From Exiguobacterium sp. J17977 (GTDB lineage Bacteria > Bacillota > Bacilli > Exiguobacteriales > Exiguobacteriaceae): a stretch of 64,000 nucleotides of DNA. The stretch is taken from NCBI RefSeq assembly GCF_018616375.1, contig NZ_JAEQBB010000001.1, positions 496,001 through 560,000 of the forward strand, given 5' to 3'. Shown piece after piece: positions 15,441 through 28,536 of this stretch. Positions within the stretch are counted from its first letter, which is position 1. The number at the start of each line of letters is the position of its first letter. Under the pieces are notes generated by a model. The model searched no databases and was not told where the DNA came from. It saw only the letters and a program-made list of their open reading frames with translations. The position numbers and the translations under genes were made by a program.

Positions 15441-16844
15441 GTGAAAAATACAACCGCAGGTTTATTAGCCGGTGCCACGTTCGTCGCCGGAGCCGGTGCT
15501 GGGCTCGCGACGATGGCGTTCACCGATGCGCCGTTACCGCTCCAACCGAAAGCAGAAGGTTGGGACAAAGTCGAGCAAGTCCGACAGTTGATTGAGACGC
15601 ATTCATTGAAGGATATCTCAGAGGAGGACTTGTTGACCGGTGCCCTCGACGGGATGACGGCAGCGCTTGACGACCCGTATTCGGACTTTCTCGACGCCGA
15701 AGAGACGTCACAGTTCACCGACTCGATCGAGTCGAGCTTTGAAGGAATCGGCGCGACTTTGGAGAAGAAAGGAGAAGACATCTTAATCGTCGCTCCAATC
15801 AAAGGCGCTCCAGCCGAAGCGGCAGGCCTCCGGGCCGGTGACGTCATCACGGCGGTCGACGGGGAGTCGATCGAAGGGATGGCCGTTGAAGAAGCGGTCC
15901 AACTCATCCGAGGCGAGAAAGGGACCGTCGTCACGCTCACGATTCGTCGCGGCGGCCAAGAGGCCGACTACGAGATTACACGCGATACGATTCCGATTGA
16001 GACCGTCTATTCAGAAGTGAAAGAACAGGATGGTAAGAAAATCGGTTATATCGAGGTGACCCAGTTCTCTGAGCCGACGGCCGATGAGTTTTTGGAGCAG
16101 CTCGAGACGCTCGAGTCAGAAGACATCGATAGCCTCATTATCGACGTGCGCGGGAACCCGGGTGGTTTGCTTCCTGCCGTTATCGAGATGACCGAAGGGT
16201 TCGTCCCGACGAATAAACCGGTCGTCCAAATCGAGAATGCGGACGGGGAACGCGAATCGCAGAGCGGCCGCGCCCGAGAGGCGAAGCCATACGATTTGTT
16301 CGTCTTGACGGACGAGGGATCAGCGTCGGCATCCGAGATTTTGGCCGGGGCGCTCAAAGAAGGAGCCGGTGCCACAATCATCGGTAACAAGACGTTCGGA
16401 AAAGGGGTCGTCCAGACGGCGTTCGATTTGGAGGACGGCAGCAATTTGAAGCTGACGACGAGCAAATGGCTCACGCCCGACGGCAACTGGATTAACGAGA
16501 AAGGCATCGAGCCGGACGTCGAGGTCAATCAACCTGATTACTTCGGGGTCAACCGCATCCTCGCCGACACAGACGAGCTCAAAGTCGGAGATTTCGGCGA
16601 AGCGGTGTCGAATCTGCATACGGTCTTGTCAGGCATCGGCTATGAGCCGGGCGGACAGCCAGGGTATTACGGCGACACGATGGCCCGCGCCGTCAGCGAC
16701 TTCCAAGCCGACAACAACTTGCCGGAAGACGGGGTCGTTAACGAGGCGACGGCGTCGGCGCTCGAGTCACGCTTGCTCGAGGTGATTCAAGACGAGGCGA
16801 ACGATGCCCAATTGAACCGTGCGCTCGAAGAAGCTGCAAAATAA
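15441..16844 (+). CDS. ctpB: Carboxy-terminal processing protease CtpB (S41)
   Basis: A 467-residue membrane-anchored serine protease. After an N-terminal anchor (KNTTAGLLAGATFVAGAGAGLATMAF) come a PDZ domain (IGATLEKKGEDILIVAPIKGAPAEAAGLRAGDVI) and the S41 core. The Ser/Lys/Gln triad can be placed at S296 (GSASASE), K321 and Q325 (FGKGVVQT) with the spacing known for Bacillus CtpB. A C-terminal peptidoglycan-binding domain (GEAVSNLHTVLSGIGYEPG ... YGDTMARAVSDFQ) completes it. The GTG at 15441 follows TGAGGGA; longer in-frame versions run back into the preceding gene and terminator. CtpB cleaves SpoIVFA in spore formers; in a non-sporing host the substrate is unknown. Confidence 0.93.
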   Translation: MKNTTAGLLAGATFVAGAGAGLATMAFTDAPLPLQPKAEGWDKVEQVRQLIETHSLKDISEEDLLTGALDGMTAALDDPYSDFLDAEETSQFTDSIESSFEGIGATLEKKGEDILIVAPIKGAPAEAAGLRAGDVITAVDGESIEGMAVEEAVQLIRGEKGTVVTLTIRRGGQEADYEITRDTIPIETVYSEVKEQDGKKIGYIEVTQFSEPTADEFLEQLETLESEDIDSLIIDVRGNPGGLLPAVIEMTEGFVPTNKPVVQIENADGERESQSGRAREAKPYDLFVLTDEGSASASEILAGALKEGAGATIIGNKTFGKGVVQTAFDLEDGSNLKLTTSKWLTPDGNWINEKGIEPDVEVNQPDYFGVNRILADTDELKVGDFGEAVSNLHTVLSGIGYEPGGQPGYYGDTMARAVSDFQADNNLPEDGVVNEATASALESRLLEVIQDEANDAQLNRALEEAAK

Positions 16845-16869
16845 GGATTAGGGAAAGGATTGGACAAGT

Positions 16870-18021
16870 GTGGACGTTCTACGAATGAGTTTTACTGCTT
16901 TGTTGACCTTGATCGGCAGTCCGCTACTCTGGGCGACGCTCGTCGCCCTCGCTTACATATCCATGACGCGCATCAAACGGGAGCGGGGCATGTTCCGCTC
17001 GCGGCGACGTTCGCCGAAATCGGATTGGCGCCATTTCGTATGGCCGAGCCTATTGCTCGCCGTCATCGGTTCAGCCGTATTGATATTGCTCGAGACGACC
17101 GTCAACTGGGAGTGGCTCGTGACGTTCAGCGTGCTGTATGCGCTCATCGTCTTGACGATGCACCCGCGCTTCAGCAGTCCGGCGTTCCCGTTTCTCCTCA
17201 TGCTGACAGCCGTCGCGCTGCGTGACGTCGTCGAGTATGGCGCCGTCACGGGCTGGGTGGACCGGTTGGCCGAGGTCGAGTGGCCGGTATACGCGCTCGT
17301 ATTCGGCGTCGTCACACTGGCGGAAGCGATTCTGTTACGTTGGAACGGACCCGTCGAGACGTCACCGACGCTCATCTTGTCCAAACGAGGTCAGTTCATC
17401 GGCGGACACGTCGTCAAACGGCTTTGGTTTTTCCCGCTCGTCGTCTTTTTGCCACCGTCGTTCGGTCTCGACATGCCAGTGCCGGTCATCTTACCGATTC
17501 CGATCGGGGTCAGCCTGTTATCGACCGGAGCCTTGCCAGGGACGCTCCTCGGTCGCCTGAGCCTGTATCGGGGTCTGCTCGCGTTCGTCGCCCTCGGCTT
17601 GTTCGGGGCGTCGTACGTGATCGACGTGCCGTATGCGGCCTATGGATTGCTCGGCGTGTTCGTCTTGTATGAGCTCGCGTTGCAATTGATTAAGCGCGAG
17701 AACCGCGGGACGACACCGGTGTTCATCAACGGCAACCGGGGCGCGGTCATCATCGACACGCTCCCGGGTTCGCCAGGTGAATCGATGCAGCTCATACCGG
17801 GCGAATCGATTTATAAAGTGAACGGGACGGTCATCACGGGCGGGAGCAGCTTCTATGAGGCGCTCCAACTCCATAAGCCGTATATCAAGCTCGAGGTGCT
17901 CAACTTGAATGGAGACATCCGTTTCGTACAGCGGGCGATGTATGAGACCGACCCGCACGAGCTCGGTATCTTGTTCGTCGCCGAGCCGGCGAGCCCGCGT
18001 CTGCGGTTACGGAAATTATAA
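16870..18021 (+). CDS. minJ: MinJ-like PDZ membrane protein
   Basis: This 383-residue protein has about seven to eight predicted membrane segments (from FTALLTLIGSPLLWATLVALAYI to YAAYGLLGVFVLYELAL). It ends in a degenerate PDZ domain (RGAVIIDTLPGSPGESMQLIPGESIYKVNG). Length, topology and position after ctpB match MinJ of Bacillus subtilis, which bridges DivIVA and MinD so that division is blocked at poles and new septa. The start is taken as the GTG at 16870, ten bases after AAAGGA; an ATG at 16885 is the alternative. Confidence 0.82.
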   Translation: MDVLRMSFTALLTLIGSPLLWATLVALAYISMTRIKRERGMFRSRRRSPKSDWRHFVWPSLLLAVIGSAVLILLETTVNWEWLVTFSVLYALIVLTMHPRFSSPAFPFLLMLTAVALRDVVEYGAVTGWVDRLAEVEWPVYALVFGVVTLAEAILLRWNGPVETSPTLILSKRGQFIGGHVVKRLWFFPLVVFLPPSFGLDMPVPVILPIPIGVSLLSTGALPGTLLGRLSLYRGLLAFVALGLFGASYVIDVPYAAYGLLGVFVLYELALQLIKRENRGTTPVFINGNRGAVIIDTLPGSPGESMQLIPGESIYKVNGTVITGGSSFYEALQLHKPYIKLEVLNLNGDIRFVQRAMYETDPHELGILFVAEPASPRLRLRKL

Positions 18022-18025
18022 TCAG

Positions 18026-18046
18026 GAGCATCCGCGATGGATGCTC
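18026..18046. terminator. First of two related hairpins after minJ
   Basis: GAGCATCC-GCGAT-GGATGCTC is an eight-base perfect stem with TTGATT after it on the plus strand. It probably ends minJ transcription. Confidence 0.6.
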
Positions 18047-18076
18047 TTGATTCGATTCAAGGGCGTAAACCAAAAC

Positions 18077-18107
18077 AAAGGGAGCATCCGCGATGGATGC
18101 TCCCTTT
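18077..18107. terminator. Second related hairpin, convergent terminator of minJ and glpK
   Basis: AAAGGGAGCATCC-GCGAT-GGATGCTCCCTTT is a 13-base stem that repeats the core of the hairpin 50 bases upstream. On the minus strand it is followed by a T-rich stretch and closes the glpFK transcript. Confidence 0.75.
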
Positions 18108-18116
18108 CGTGTGGCC

Positions 18117-19655
<1,539 letters not shown>

Positions 19656-19663
19656 TTAAAAGA

Positions 19664-20371
19664 TTATGGTACGAGAATACCGTAAATCAATGCGGCGATG
19701 ATCGCCCCGATAATCGGTCCGACGACCGGGATCCATGAATAGCCCCAGTCCGACGTGCCTTTGTTCTTAATTGGAAGGATCGCATGCGCAATCCGCGGCC
19801 CAAGGTCACGTGCCGGGTTGATCGCGTAACCGGTAGGTCCCCCGAGCGACATCCCGATTGACACGACGAGGAATGCCACGATGAGCGGATTCAAACCGTC
19901 CGTGAATGTGTTGGCCCCGAATGACAAAATCCCGAAGACGAGGACGAACGTACCGATAATCTCAGAAATCAAGTTGAACGGCGTGTTGCGGATGGCCGGT
20001 GCAGTCGAGAACGTGGCCAATTTGCCGCCTGGGTCATCGGTTGCATCGTAATGCGGTTTGTAGTGCAGGAAGACGAGACAAGCCCCGATGAATGCCCCGA
20101 TAAACTGCGCCAAGATGTAGGCTGGCACATCAGCCCAAGGGAATGAGCCTGCTGTGGCGAGACCGACCGTGACGGCAGGGTTCAAGTGCGCCCCTCCATA
20201 AATTCCGGCCGCGTATACCCCGATCATAACGGCGAAGCCCCAACCGAACGTGATGACGACCCAGCCTGCGTTCTCCGCTTTCGAATGGCGCAGGACGACG
20301 CCGGCGACGACACCGTTACCGAGCAAGATGAGTAGCATTGTACCAATAATTTCGCTGACGAATGCTGACAT
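19664..20371 (-). CDS. glpF: Glycerol uptake facilitator (aquaglyceroporin)
   Basis: A 235-residue MIP-family channel with six membrane segments. It has the two pore half-helices HLNPAVT and INPARDLGP; the residues around the second NPA (with D after R) fit glycerol-type rather than water-type channels. It provides glycerol to GlpK. The start at 20371 follows GGGAG at eight bases; an upstream in-frame ATG is unsupported. It is transcribed from a promoter overlapped by a cre box. Confidence 0.96.
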   Translation of the reverse strand: MSAFVSEIIGTMLLILLGNGVVAGVVLRHSKAENAGWVVITFGWGFAVMIGVYAAGIYGGAHLNPAVTVGLATAGSFPWADVPAYILAQFIGAFIGACLVFLHYKPHYDATDDPGGKLATFSTAPAIRNTPFNLISEIIGTFVLVFGILSFGANTFTDGLNPLIVAFLVVSIGMSLGGPTGYAINPARDLGPRIAHAILPIKNKGTSDWGYSWIPVVGPIIGAIIAALIYGILVP

Positions 20372-20414
20372 GTGATACTCCCTTCCTTCCATATTAAATT
20401 TGGCTTACCACTTC

Positions 20415-20443
20415 ATTATATGCCCCAAATGTAAGCGTTTCAA
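20415..20443 (-). promoter_or_regulatory. glpFK promoter with overlapping CcpA cre site
   Basis: On the minus strand, TTGAAA (20443-20438), exactly 17 bases and TATAAT (20420-20415) form a near-consensus promoter. The plus-strand 20430-20443 sequence TGTAAGCGTTTCAA matches the cre consensus TGWAARCGYTWNCW at 13 of 14 positions and covers the -35, so CcpA with HPr(Ser-P) should repress. The leader to glpF is only about 35 bases, leaving no room for a GlpP-type antiterminator. Confidence 0.85.
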
Positions 20444-20452
20444 AACCGAATA

Positions 20453-20489
20453 TGCAAAAAAAACCACTTTTATTATGAAAAGTGGTTTT
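20453..20489 (-). terminator. Terminator of the TSUP gene, containing its stop codon
   Basis: On the minus strand AAAACCACTTTT-CATAAT-AAAAGTGGTTTT is followed by T residues. The gene's last sense codons form the left arm and its TAA stop lies in the loop. Confidence 0.85.
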
Positions 20490-21327
20490 GATTGACAAAA
20501 CGTCGTTTGAAGTCGAACCCAATCCCGACAAGAAAGGCGAGCAACACCGCCAAACTGACGTACGCGAGCGGCGCATAGATGGCGGCACCTAGATCAAGTA
20601 CAATCGAGACGATGACGGCCATATACAACCAGGCGAGTCGGCTGGAAATCTCTTTATCGTGATAGCGATCCGTGAGCGAGGCGCCGAACGGGGCCCCGAT
20701 GAAAGCACCGATCACCAACGCGAGCGGCGTCACGTAGTCGAGTGACAGCGACGGCAGATAGCCGACGAGTCCGCCGAGCGAGATGAATAGGACCGCAGCG
20801 AGGCTCGTGCCGACCCCGCGATGCGTCGAGAAACCGAGCCAGCTGACGAGCAGCGGGACGATGATGAAGCCGCCGCCGATGCCAAGCAAGGCCGACAACA
20901 GCCCGGCCATCATCCCGATGACGAGCGCGGCAAGAAGAGATGATTTTTTCGGCTTCTGCGGTTTCGATGTTTTCTTTAATAGCGTAACGGCAAAATAAGA
21001 TAGGATAGCCAGATAAAATAAATTGAGCAACCAGTCGTACGAGCCGGAAATCGAGAGGACGAGCCGACTCGACAGTTGCGCCGTGACGGCACCGGCCAAG
21101 CCGACCGTGACGCCTGTCGGCCAGGACACGTTACCGAGCGACGTGTGTTTTCGCGCCCCGGACAGGCTCGTCCCGACAACGAACAGGAGCGACGTAGCGA
21201 CGGCCTCGGCCGCCGAATAGCCACTAAAGAGCAACACCGGGACGATGATGACCCCGCCGCCGATGCCGAAGAAACCGGACAAGGCGCCGACGATGGCACC
21301 GAGCGGGATAAAGAGAAGCGACCACAT
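20473..21327 (-). CDS. TSUP (TauE/SafE) family membrane transporter
   Basis: About 284 residues with eight predicted membrane segments in two homologous halves. Each half opens with the family glycine motif: ALSGFFGIGGGVIIVPVLL and LLSALLGIGGGFIIVPLLV. TSUP proteins move sulfur-containing or organic anions such as sulfite, sulfoacetate or taurine; the substrate here cannot be told. ATG 21327 is preferred on family length; a GTG at 21357 has a GGAG only one base away. Single gene with own terminator. Confidence 0.85.
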   Translation of the reverse strand: MWSLLFIPLGAIVGALSGFFGIGGGVIIVPVLLFSGYSAAEAVATSLLFVVGTSLSGARKHTSLGNVSWPTGVTVGLAGAVTAQLSSRLVLSISGSYDWLLNLFYLAILSYFAVTLLKKTSKPQKPKKSSLLAALVIGMMAGLLSALLGIGGGFIIVPLLVSWLGFSTHRGVGTSLAAVLFISLGGLVGYLPSLSLDYVTPLALVIGAFIGAPFGASLTDRYHDKEISSRLAWLYMAVIVSIVLDLGAAIYAPLAYVSLAVLLAFLVGIGFDFKRRFVNQNHFS

Positions 21328-21404
21328 GACGACCAACTCGTTTCTGTTTAGATTCACTCTCCATGATAACGAAAAGCGGAACGATTTGGGAAGCGTGTTA
21401 GAAG

Positions 21405-21433
21405 CGAATATTTGTTCGTGTATGTGCTATAAT
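21405..21433 (+). promoter_or_regulatory. uvrBA promoter with LexA (SOS) box
   Basis: CGAATATTTGTTCG (21405-21418) agrees with the Bacillus LexA box CGAACRNRYGTTYG at 12 of 14 positions. It overlaps the -35 position of the promoter, whose extended -10 TGC-TATAAT is at 21425-21433. This predicts induction of uvrBA on DNA damage. Confidence 0.8.
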
Positions 21434-21467
21434 CAACTCAATATGAATCAGAAGGTGAGGAGTTTTC

Positions 21468-23438
21468 ATGGAATCGATTCCGTTCGCATTACAATCAGAA
21501 TATAAGCCGGCCGGCGACCAACCGGAGGCGATTCGACAACTCGTCGAAGGCGTCAATCGCGGTGACCGCTATCAGACGTTGCTCGGGGCGACCGGCACCG
21601 GGAAGACGTTCACCGTATCGAACGTCATCCAAGAAGTGAAGAAGCCGACGCTAGTGTTGGCCCACAACAAGACGCTCGCCGGTCAGCTCTATTCGGAGTT
21701 TAAAGAATTCTTCCCGAATAACGCCGTCGAATACTTCGTCAGTTACTATGACTACTACCAACCAGAGGCGTACGTGCCATCGACTGACACGTTCATCGAG
21801 AAAGACGCTTCGATTAACGATGAGATCGATAAACTTCGCCACTCGGCCACATCGGCCCTCTTCGAGCGGGACGACGTCATCATCGTCGCCTCCGTGTCCT
21901 GCATTTACGGTCTCGGTAACCCGGAAGAATATCGGAGTCTCGTCCTCAGCCTCCGGGTCGGCAAAGAGATGGGGCGCGATGAGATGCTCCGCAAACTGAT
22001 CGACATTCAATATGAACGAAATGATATCGACTTCCAGCGGGGACGGTTCCGTGTCCGCGGTGACGTCGTCGAGATTTTCCCGGCATCCCGGGACGAACAT
22101 TGTATGCGCATCGAGTTTTTCGGAGACGAGATTGACCGGATTCGCGAGATGGACCCGCTCACCGGCGAGATTGTCGCCGACCGTGACCACGTCGCCATCT
22201 TCCCGGCATCCCACTTCGTCACTCGCGACGAGAAGCTGCAAAAAGCGATCGGCAACATCGAAGCCGAGCTCGAACAACAGCTCGAGAAGTTTCGCGAAGA
22301 AGGCAAGCTGCTCGAAGCGCAACGCCTCGAACAACGGACGAACTACGACCTCGAGATGATGCGCGAGATGGGCTATTGTTCAGGCATCGAGAACTATTCG
22401 CGCCACTTGAACTTGATGGAGGAGGGCGCGACACCGTATACGCTCATCGATTACTTCCCGAAAGACTTCTTGCTCGTCGCCGACGAGTCGCACGTCACGC
22501 TCCCGCAAGTGCGCGGGATGTATAACGGCGACCAAGCCCGAAAACAAGTGCTCGTCGACCACGGTTTCCGCTTGCCATCGGCCAAGGATAACCGTCCACT
22601 CAAGTTCGAAGAGTTCGAGAAAAAGTTGTCACAGGCCATCTTCATCTCGGCGACACCGGGTCCTTACGAGCTCGAGCATACACCGAACATGATCGAACAG
22701 ATTATCCGACCGACGGGTCTACTCGACCCGACAATCGAGATTCATCCAATAAAAGGGCAAATCGACTACTTGATGGACCAAATCCGCGAGCGCATCAAAC
22801 AGGACGAACGTGTCCTCGTGACGACGCTCACGAAAAAGATGGCCGAGGACTTGTCGGACTATCTGCGTGAAGCGGGCATCAAGGTCAACTATATGCATTC
22901 GGAAATCAAGACGCTCGAGCGGATTGAGATTATCCGTGACCTCCGTCTCGGCAAATACGACGTCCTCGTCGGTATCAACTTGCTACGGGAAGGGCTCGAC
23001 ATCCCGGAAGTGAGTCTCGTCACGATTCTCGACGCCGACAAGGAAGGGTTCCTGCGTTCAGACCGGTCGCTCATTCAGACGATCGGCCGAGCGGCCCGGA
23101 ACTCGAACGGGCACGTCATCTTGTTCGCTGATAAGATGACCGACTCGATGACGCGCGCGATTGAAGAGACCGACCGTCGTCGCTCGATTCAACAGGCTTA
23201 TAATGAAGAACACGGTATCACCCCGCAGACGATCCGCAAAGAAGTACGTGGCGTCATCCGGGCGACGGTGGACGCCGAGGAAGATGTGCTCGAATCACTC
23301 AGCTCGATGAAACCGGCCGAGCGCGAGGAAGCCATCGCCAAGTTAGAAGAAGAAATGAAACAAGCGGCCCGCGACCTCCAGTTCGAACGGGCGGCCGAAT
23401 TGCGTGACTTAATCTTGGAGTTGAAGGTAGGGAATTAA
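21468..23438 (+). CDS. uvrB: Excinuclease ABC subunit B
   Basis: This 656-residue UvrB is the damage-verifying helicase-like subunit of nucleotide excision repair. Walker A ([12 protein letters not shown]), the beta-hairpin region ([12 protein letters not shown]), DESH ([11 protein letters not shown]), helicase motifs V/VI ([23 protein letters not shown]) and the C-terminal UVR domain that binds UvrC ([25 protein letters not shown]) are all visible. It forms one operon with uvrA, whose ATG follows the uvrB stop immediately. Confidence 0.98.
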   Translation: MESIPFALQSEYKPAGDQPEAIRQLVEGVNRGDRYQTLLGATGTGKTFTVSNVIQEVKKPTLVLAHNKTLAGQLYSEFKEFFPNNAVEYFVSYYDYYQPEAYVPSTDTFIEKDASINDEIDKLRHSATSALFERDDVIIVASVSCIYGLGNPEEYRSLVLSLRVGKEMGRDEMLRKLIDIQYERNDIDFQRGRFRVRGDVVEIFPASRDEHCMRIEFFGDEIDRIREMDPLTGEIVADRDHVAIFPASHFVTRDEKLQKAIGNIEAELEQQLEKFREEGKLLEAQRLEQRTNYDLEMMREMGYCSGIENYSRHLNLMEEGATPYTLIDYFPKDFLLVADESHVTLPQVRGMYNGDQARKQVLVDHGFRLPSAKDNRPLKFEEFEKKLSQAIFISATPGPYELEHTPNMIEQIIRPTGLLDPTIEIHPIKGQIDYLMDQIRERIKQDERVLVTTLTKKMAEDLSDYLREAGIKVNYMHSEIKTLERIEIIRDLRLGKYDVLVGINLLREGLDIPEVSLVTILDADKEGFLRSDRSLIQTIGRAARNSNGHVILFADKMTDSMTRAIEETDRRRSIQQAYNEEHGITPQTIRKEVRGVIRATVDAEEDVLESLSSMKPAEREEAIAKLEEEMKQAARDLQFERAAELRDLILELKVGN

Positions 23439-26312
<2,874 letters not shown>

Positions 26313-26378
26313 GGTATAGAAATGATGAGAAACGGGAACAAGATTGACGTGTAACCAAATCGAAGGGGGAAACGAACA

Positions 26379-27557
26379 GTGAAACAAGAAATGCGTGAAC
26401 TGATTCTCCAGCAAGTGAAAGATGGGAAGCTGACGATTGAAGAGGGGATGACCCAACTCGAACGACTCGAACGGCTCGAACCGGAGCGCGTCCAAGCGCT
26501 CGAGGAGCGTCAAGAGACGGAGAAGGTCGATGCCTATTCAGTCGAGTCGCTCACGACGAAACTGACATCGGCCGTCGAAGGGCTCGTGACGAAACTTCGC
26601 GACAGCGACTTCAGCTTCAGCTCGAACTTCGGACCGGAAGTGACGTATTCGAAATCGTTCCCGTTCACCGGGAAAGACATCTCGCTCGACTTGTTCAACG
26701 CCTCGGCGACAATCGTCTCGTCGGACCACGACGAGTGCGAATTGATCGTCACCGGCCGTCCGCTCCGTCAACAAGATGCGGACAAGGCGCTCGAACAGCT
26801 CCAGTCGGCGGTCAAACACTCGGTCATCGGCGACCGTCTCGTCGTGTCGCTCCGTGACAAACTCGTCCGGGCCCACGTCGAACTGTACGTCCCACATCAT
26901 CATTTCGATCACCTGCACGTACAGACGCTCAACGGGGAAGTCCGCGCGGACGGCCTCGACGTCGAGAGCGTCCGCATCCAAACGGCGAACGGCCGGGTCG
27001 TGCTCCATGAGGTACACGCCTCGGAGCTGCTCCTCAATACGGGGAACGGCACGGTCGAGGTCGAAGCGGTCGAGTCAGAACTCGTCCACGTCCGGACCGG
27101 CAACGGTGCCGTCATCGTGAACGGGAAATATGACAAGGCGTCGCTCAAGACCGGCAACGGGAATATCCGGGCCGAACTCGCGACGGCCCGTCCGGCCAAG
27201 TTCGAGCTCGTCTCGCTCGCCGGAAACATTCGTCTCGTCTTGCCGCACGGCGTCGAGATTGAAGGGGAACTCGAGACGAACTTCGGTGGTCTTCACTGTA
27301 ACTTGGACGAGCTCGAGTTGATCCGGGACCGGAAAGATGTCGCCCAGCGTCGTCTTGAGTTCCTATCGGGACGCGGTCAGACGCCGCGCATCGAAGTCGA
27401 GGCCGGGACACGTACCGGTACGATCGACCTCGAACACGGCTCGCTCCATACGCCGTCGACGTTCCTCGAGGAAGACAAGCACGAGCCGGTGGAACCGATC
27501 GACCCAGTCGACCCGGTCAACCCGGCCGACTTGAACAACCCGTTCCATCAGCAATGA
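26379..27557 (+). CDS. DUF4097 (YvlB-like) protein
   Basis: A 392-residue protein without membrane segments. The first 40 residues (RELILQQVKDGKLTIEEGMTQLERLERLE) form a helical SHOCT-like module. From about residue 90 on there is a DUF4097 right-handed beta-helix with repeats such as VQTLNGEVRADGLDV, IQTANGRVVLHEV, LNTGNGTVEVEAV, VRTGNGAVIVNG and LKTGNGNIRAELA. The C-terminus is acidic and ends in Asp-Pro-Val repeats. In Bacillus subtilis yvlB lies in an envelope-stress operon next to uvrA and uvrB, and its position here agrees. The companion PspC-type yvlC is missing. GTG start with AAGGGGGA. Confidence 0.8.
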   Translation: MKQEMRELILQQVKDGKLTIEEGMTQLERLERLEPERVQALEERQETEKVDAYSVESLTTKLTSAVEGLVTKLRDSDFSFSSNFGPEVTYSKSFPFTGKDISLDLFNASATIVSSDHDECELIVTGRPLRQQDADKALEQLQSAVKHSVIGDRLVVSLRDKLVRAHVELYVPHHHFDHLHVQTLNGEVRADGLDVESVRIQTANGRVVLHEVHASELLLNTGNGTVEVEAVESELVHVRTGNGAVIVNGKYDKASLKTGNGNIRAELATARPAKFELVSLAGNIRLVLPHGVEIEGELETNFGGLHCNLDELELIRDRKDVAQRRLEFLSGRGQTPRIEVEAGTRTGTIDLEHGSLHTPSTFLEEDKHEPVEPIDPVDPVNPADLNNPFHQQ

Positions 27558-27562
27558 CCGAC

Positions 27563-27595
27563 AACCCGAAGGCCTCTCGCCTTCGGGTTTCTTTT
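27563..27595 (+). terminator. Terminator after DUF4097 gene
   Basis: AACCCGAAGGC-CTCTC-GCCTTCGGGTT then TTCTTTT. The arm AACCCGAAGGC recurs at 27992-28002. Confidence 0.9.
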
Positions 27596-27620
27596 CAGCC
27601 GATAGATGAGGAGGGATGGG

Positions 27621-27977
27621 ATGAGGCGATTAGCGTCAGCGTCCGGATGGATGATTGCGATGCTCTTGCTCAGTGGGTGTGACGACGAACAGCGCGTCGT
27701 CAACGGGAACGAGCCGGCTGGCGACGAAGCGATTGCCGTCGCCTGGGCGTATGTGACCGCACGAAACTGGCAAGAACCTGCACTCGATGCAGGAGCGAGT
27801 GCCGAAGTACAGCGTGTCACGGTCGATGACGGTTATGAATTGTTGAACGATGCGTATGCGGGGACCGAGGCGCTCGCCGTCTCGTTCGAGGCGGACCCGA
27901 ACAGTAGCGTCGGTGTCCCGACGATTTTGGTCGCACCGGAGTCGGATACCGTGATCGGCTATTTACCGGGTGAATGA
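27621..27977 (+). CDS. Small putative lipoprotein
   Basis: A 118-residue protein with a signal peptide ending in the lipobox LLLSGC, so it is probably processed by Lgt and Lsp and anchored outside. The mature part starts DDEQRVVNGNEPAGDE and contains a small alpha/beta domain without a recognised family. GAGGAGG lies seven bases before ATG 27621; an earlier in-frame ATG overlaps the ribosome site. It is flanked on both sides by similar terminators and so stands alone. Confidence 0.65.
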   Translation: MRRLASASGWMIAMLLLSGCDDEQRVVNGNEPAGDEAIAVAWAYVTARNWQEPALDAGASAEVQRVTVDDGYELLNDAYAGTEALAVSFEADPNSSVGVPTILVAPESDTVIGYLPGE

Positions 27978-27990
27978 TAGTTCCATTGAA

Positions 27991-28020
27991 AAACCCGAAG
28001 GCGACAGCCTCCGGGTTTTT
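27991..28020. terminator. Convergent terminator between lipoprotein and membrane-protein genes
   Basis: AAACCCGAAGGC-GACA-GCCTCCGGGTTT followed by TTT. On the minus strand it sits just after the stop of the 28027-28383 gene, so it can serve both. Confidence 0.85.
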
Positions 28021-28026
28021 GTCATG

Positions 28027-28383
28027 TCATAGATTCATTTGATACTCCATCTGTTCCCAATCCATCATTTGACCATCATACAGCGTGAATGAGCCGATGA
28101 TGAACAGGATGAAGAGGACCGGTCCGGCGATGAGCAAGAAAATTCCGAGGTAGCGCATCGACTTCGACCGGTTCCAATAGAAGATGATGGCGACGATCAT
28201 CGATAACAGCGACCCGGACAAGAACAAGCCGACGATGTTCAAGATGAACAACAGCAAGATCGTCTCGTTCTTCGTCGCCGCATACTCGCGCCACATGTCA
28301 AACAGTGACTTGACCAAGTAGACGAGCGCCGCGATCCCGACGATAAAAATAAAAACAATGGCAATCCAAAATAGTGAATTCAT
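28027..28383 (-). CDS. Small integral membrane protein, unknown function
   Basis: A 118-residue protein with three strong hydrophobic segments (SLFWIAIVFIFIVGIAALVYLV, ILLLFILNIVGLFLSGSLLSMIVAIIFYW, YLGIFLLIAGPVLFILFIIGSFTL) and an acidic C-terminal tail. No family was recognised. AGGGAGGTG precedes the ATG at 28383 at a normal distance. It is convergent with the lipoprotein gene and divergent from hprK. Confidence 0.7.
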   Translation of the reverse strand: MNSLFWIAIVFIFIVGIAALVYLVKSLFDMWREYAATKNETILLLFILNIVGLFLSGSLLSMIVAIIFYWNRSKSMRYLGIFLLIAGPVLFILFIIGSFTLYDGQMMDWEQMEYQMNL

Positions 28384-28477
28384 TTCTTTTCACCTCCCTA
28401 TTCGTCTATACCCGTTCTACGGAATTGCCACAATTTAGTTTCATCGCATTTTTTCGACACGCTTCGGCTCACTTTCG

Positions 28478-28509
28478 TTGACGCTTCTCAAGAAGAGCTA
28501 TGATACAAT
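28478..28509 (+). promoter_or_regulatory. Candidate hprK promoter
   Basis: TTGACG at 28478-28483. The -10 is ambiguous: TATGAT (spacer 15), TGATAC (17) or TACAAT (20). Confidence 0.45.
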
Positions 28510-28536
28510 AATGAGCGTGAAAGGGGCAGATTACTC

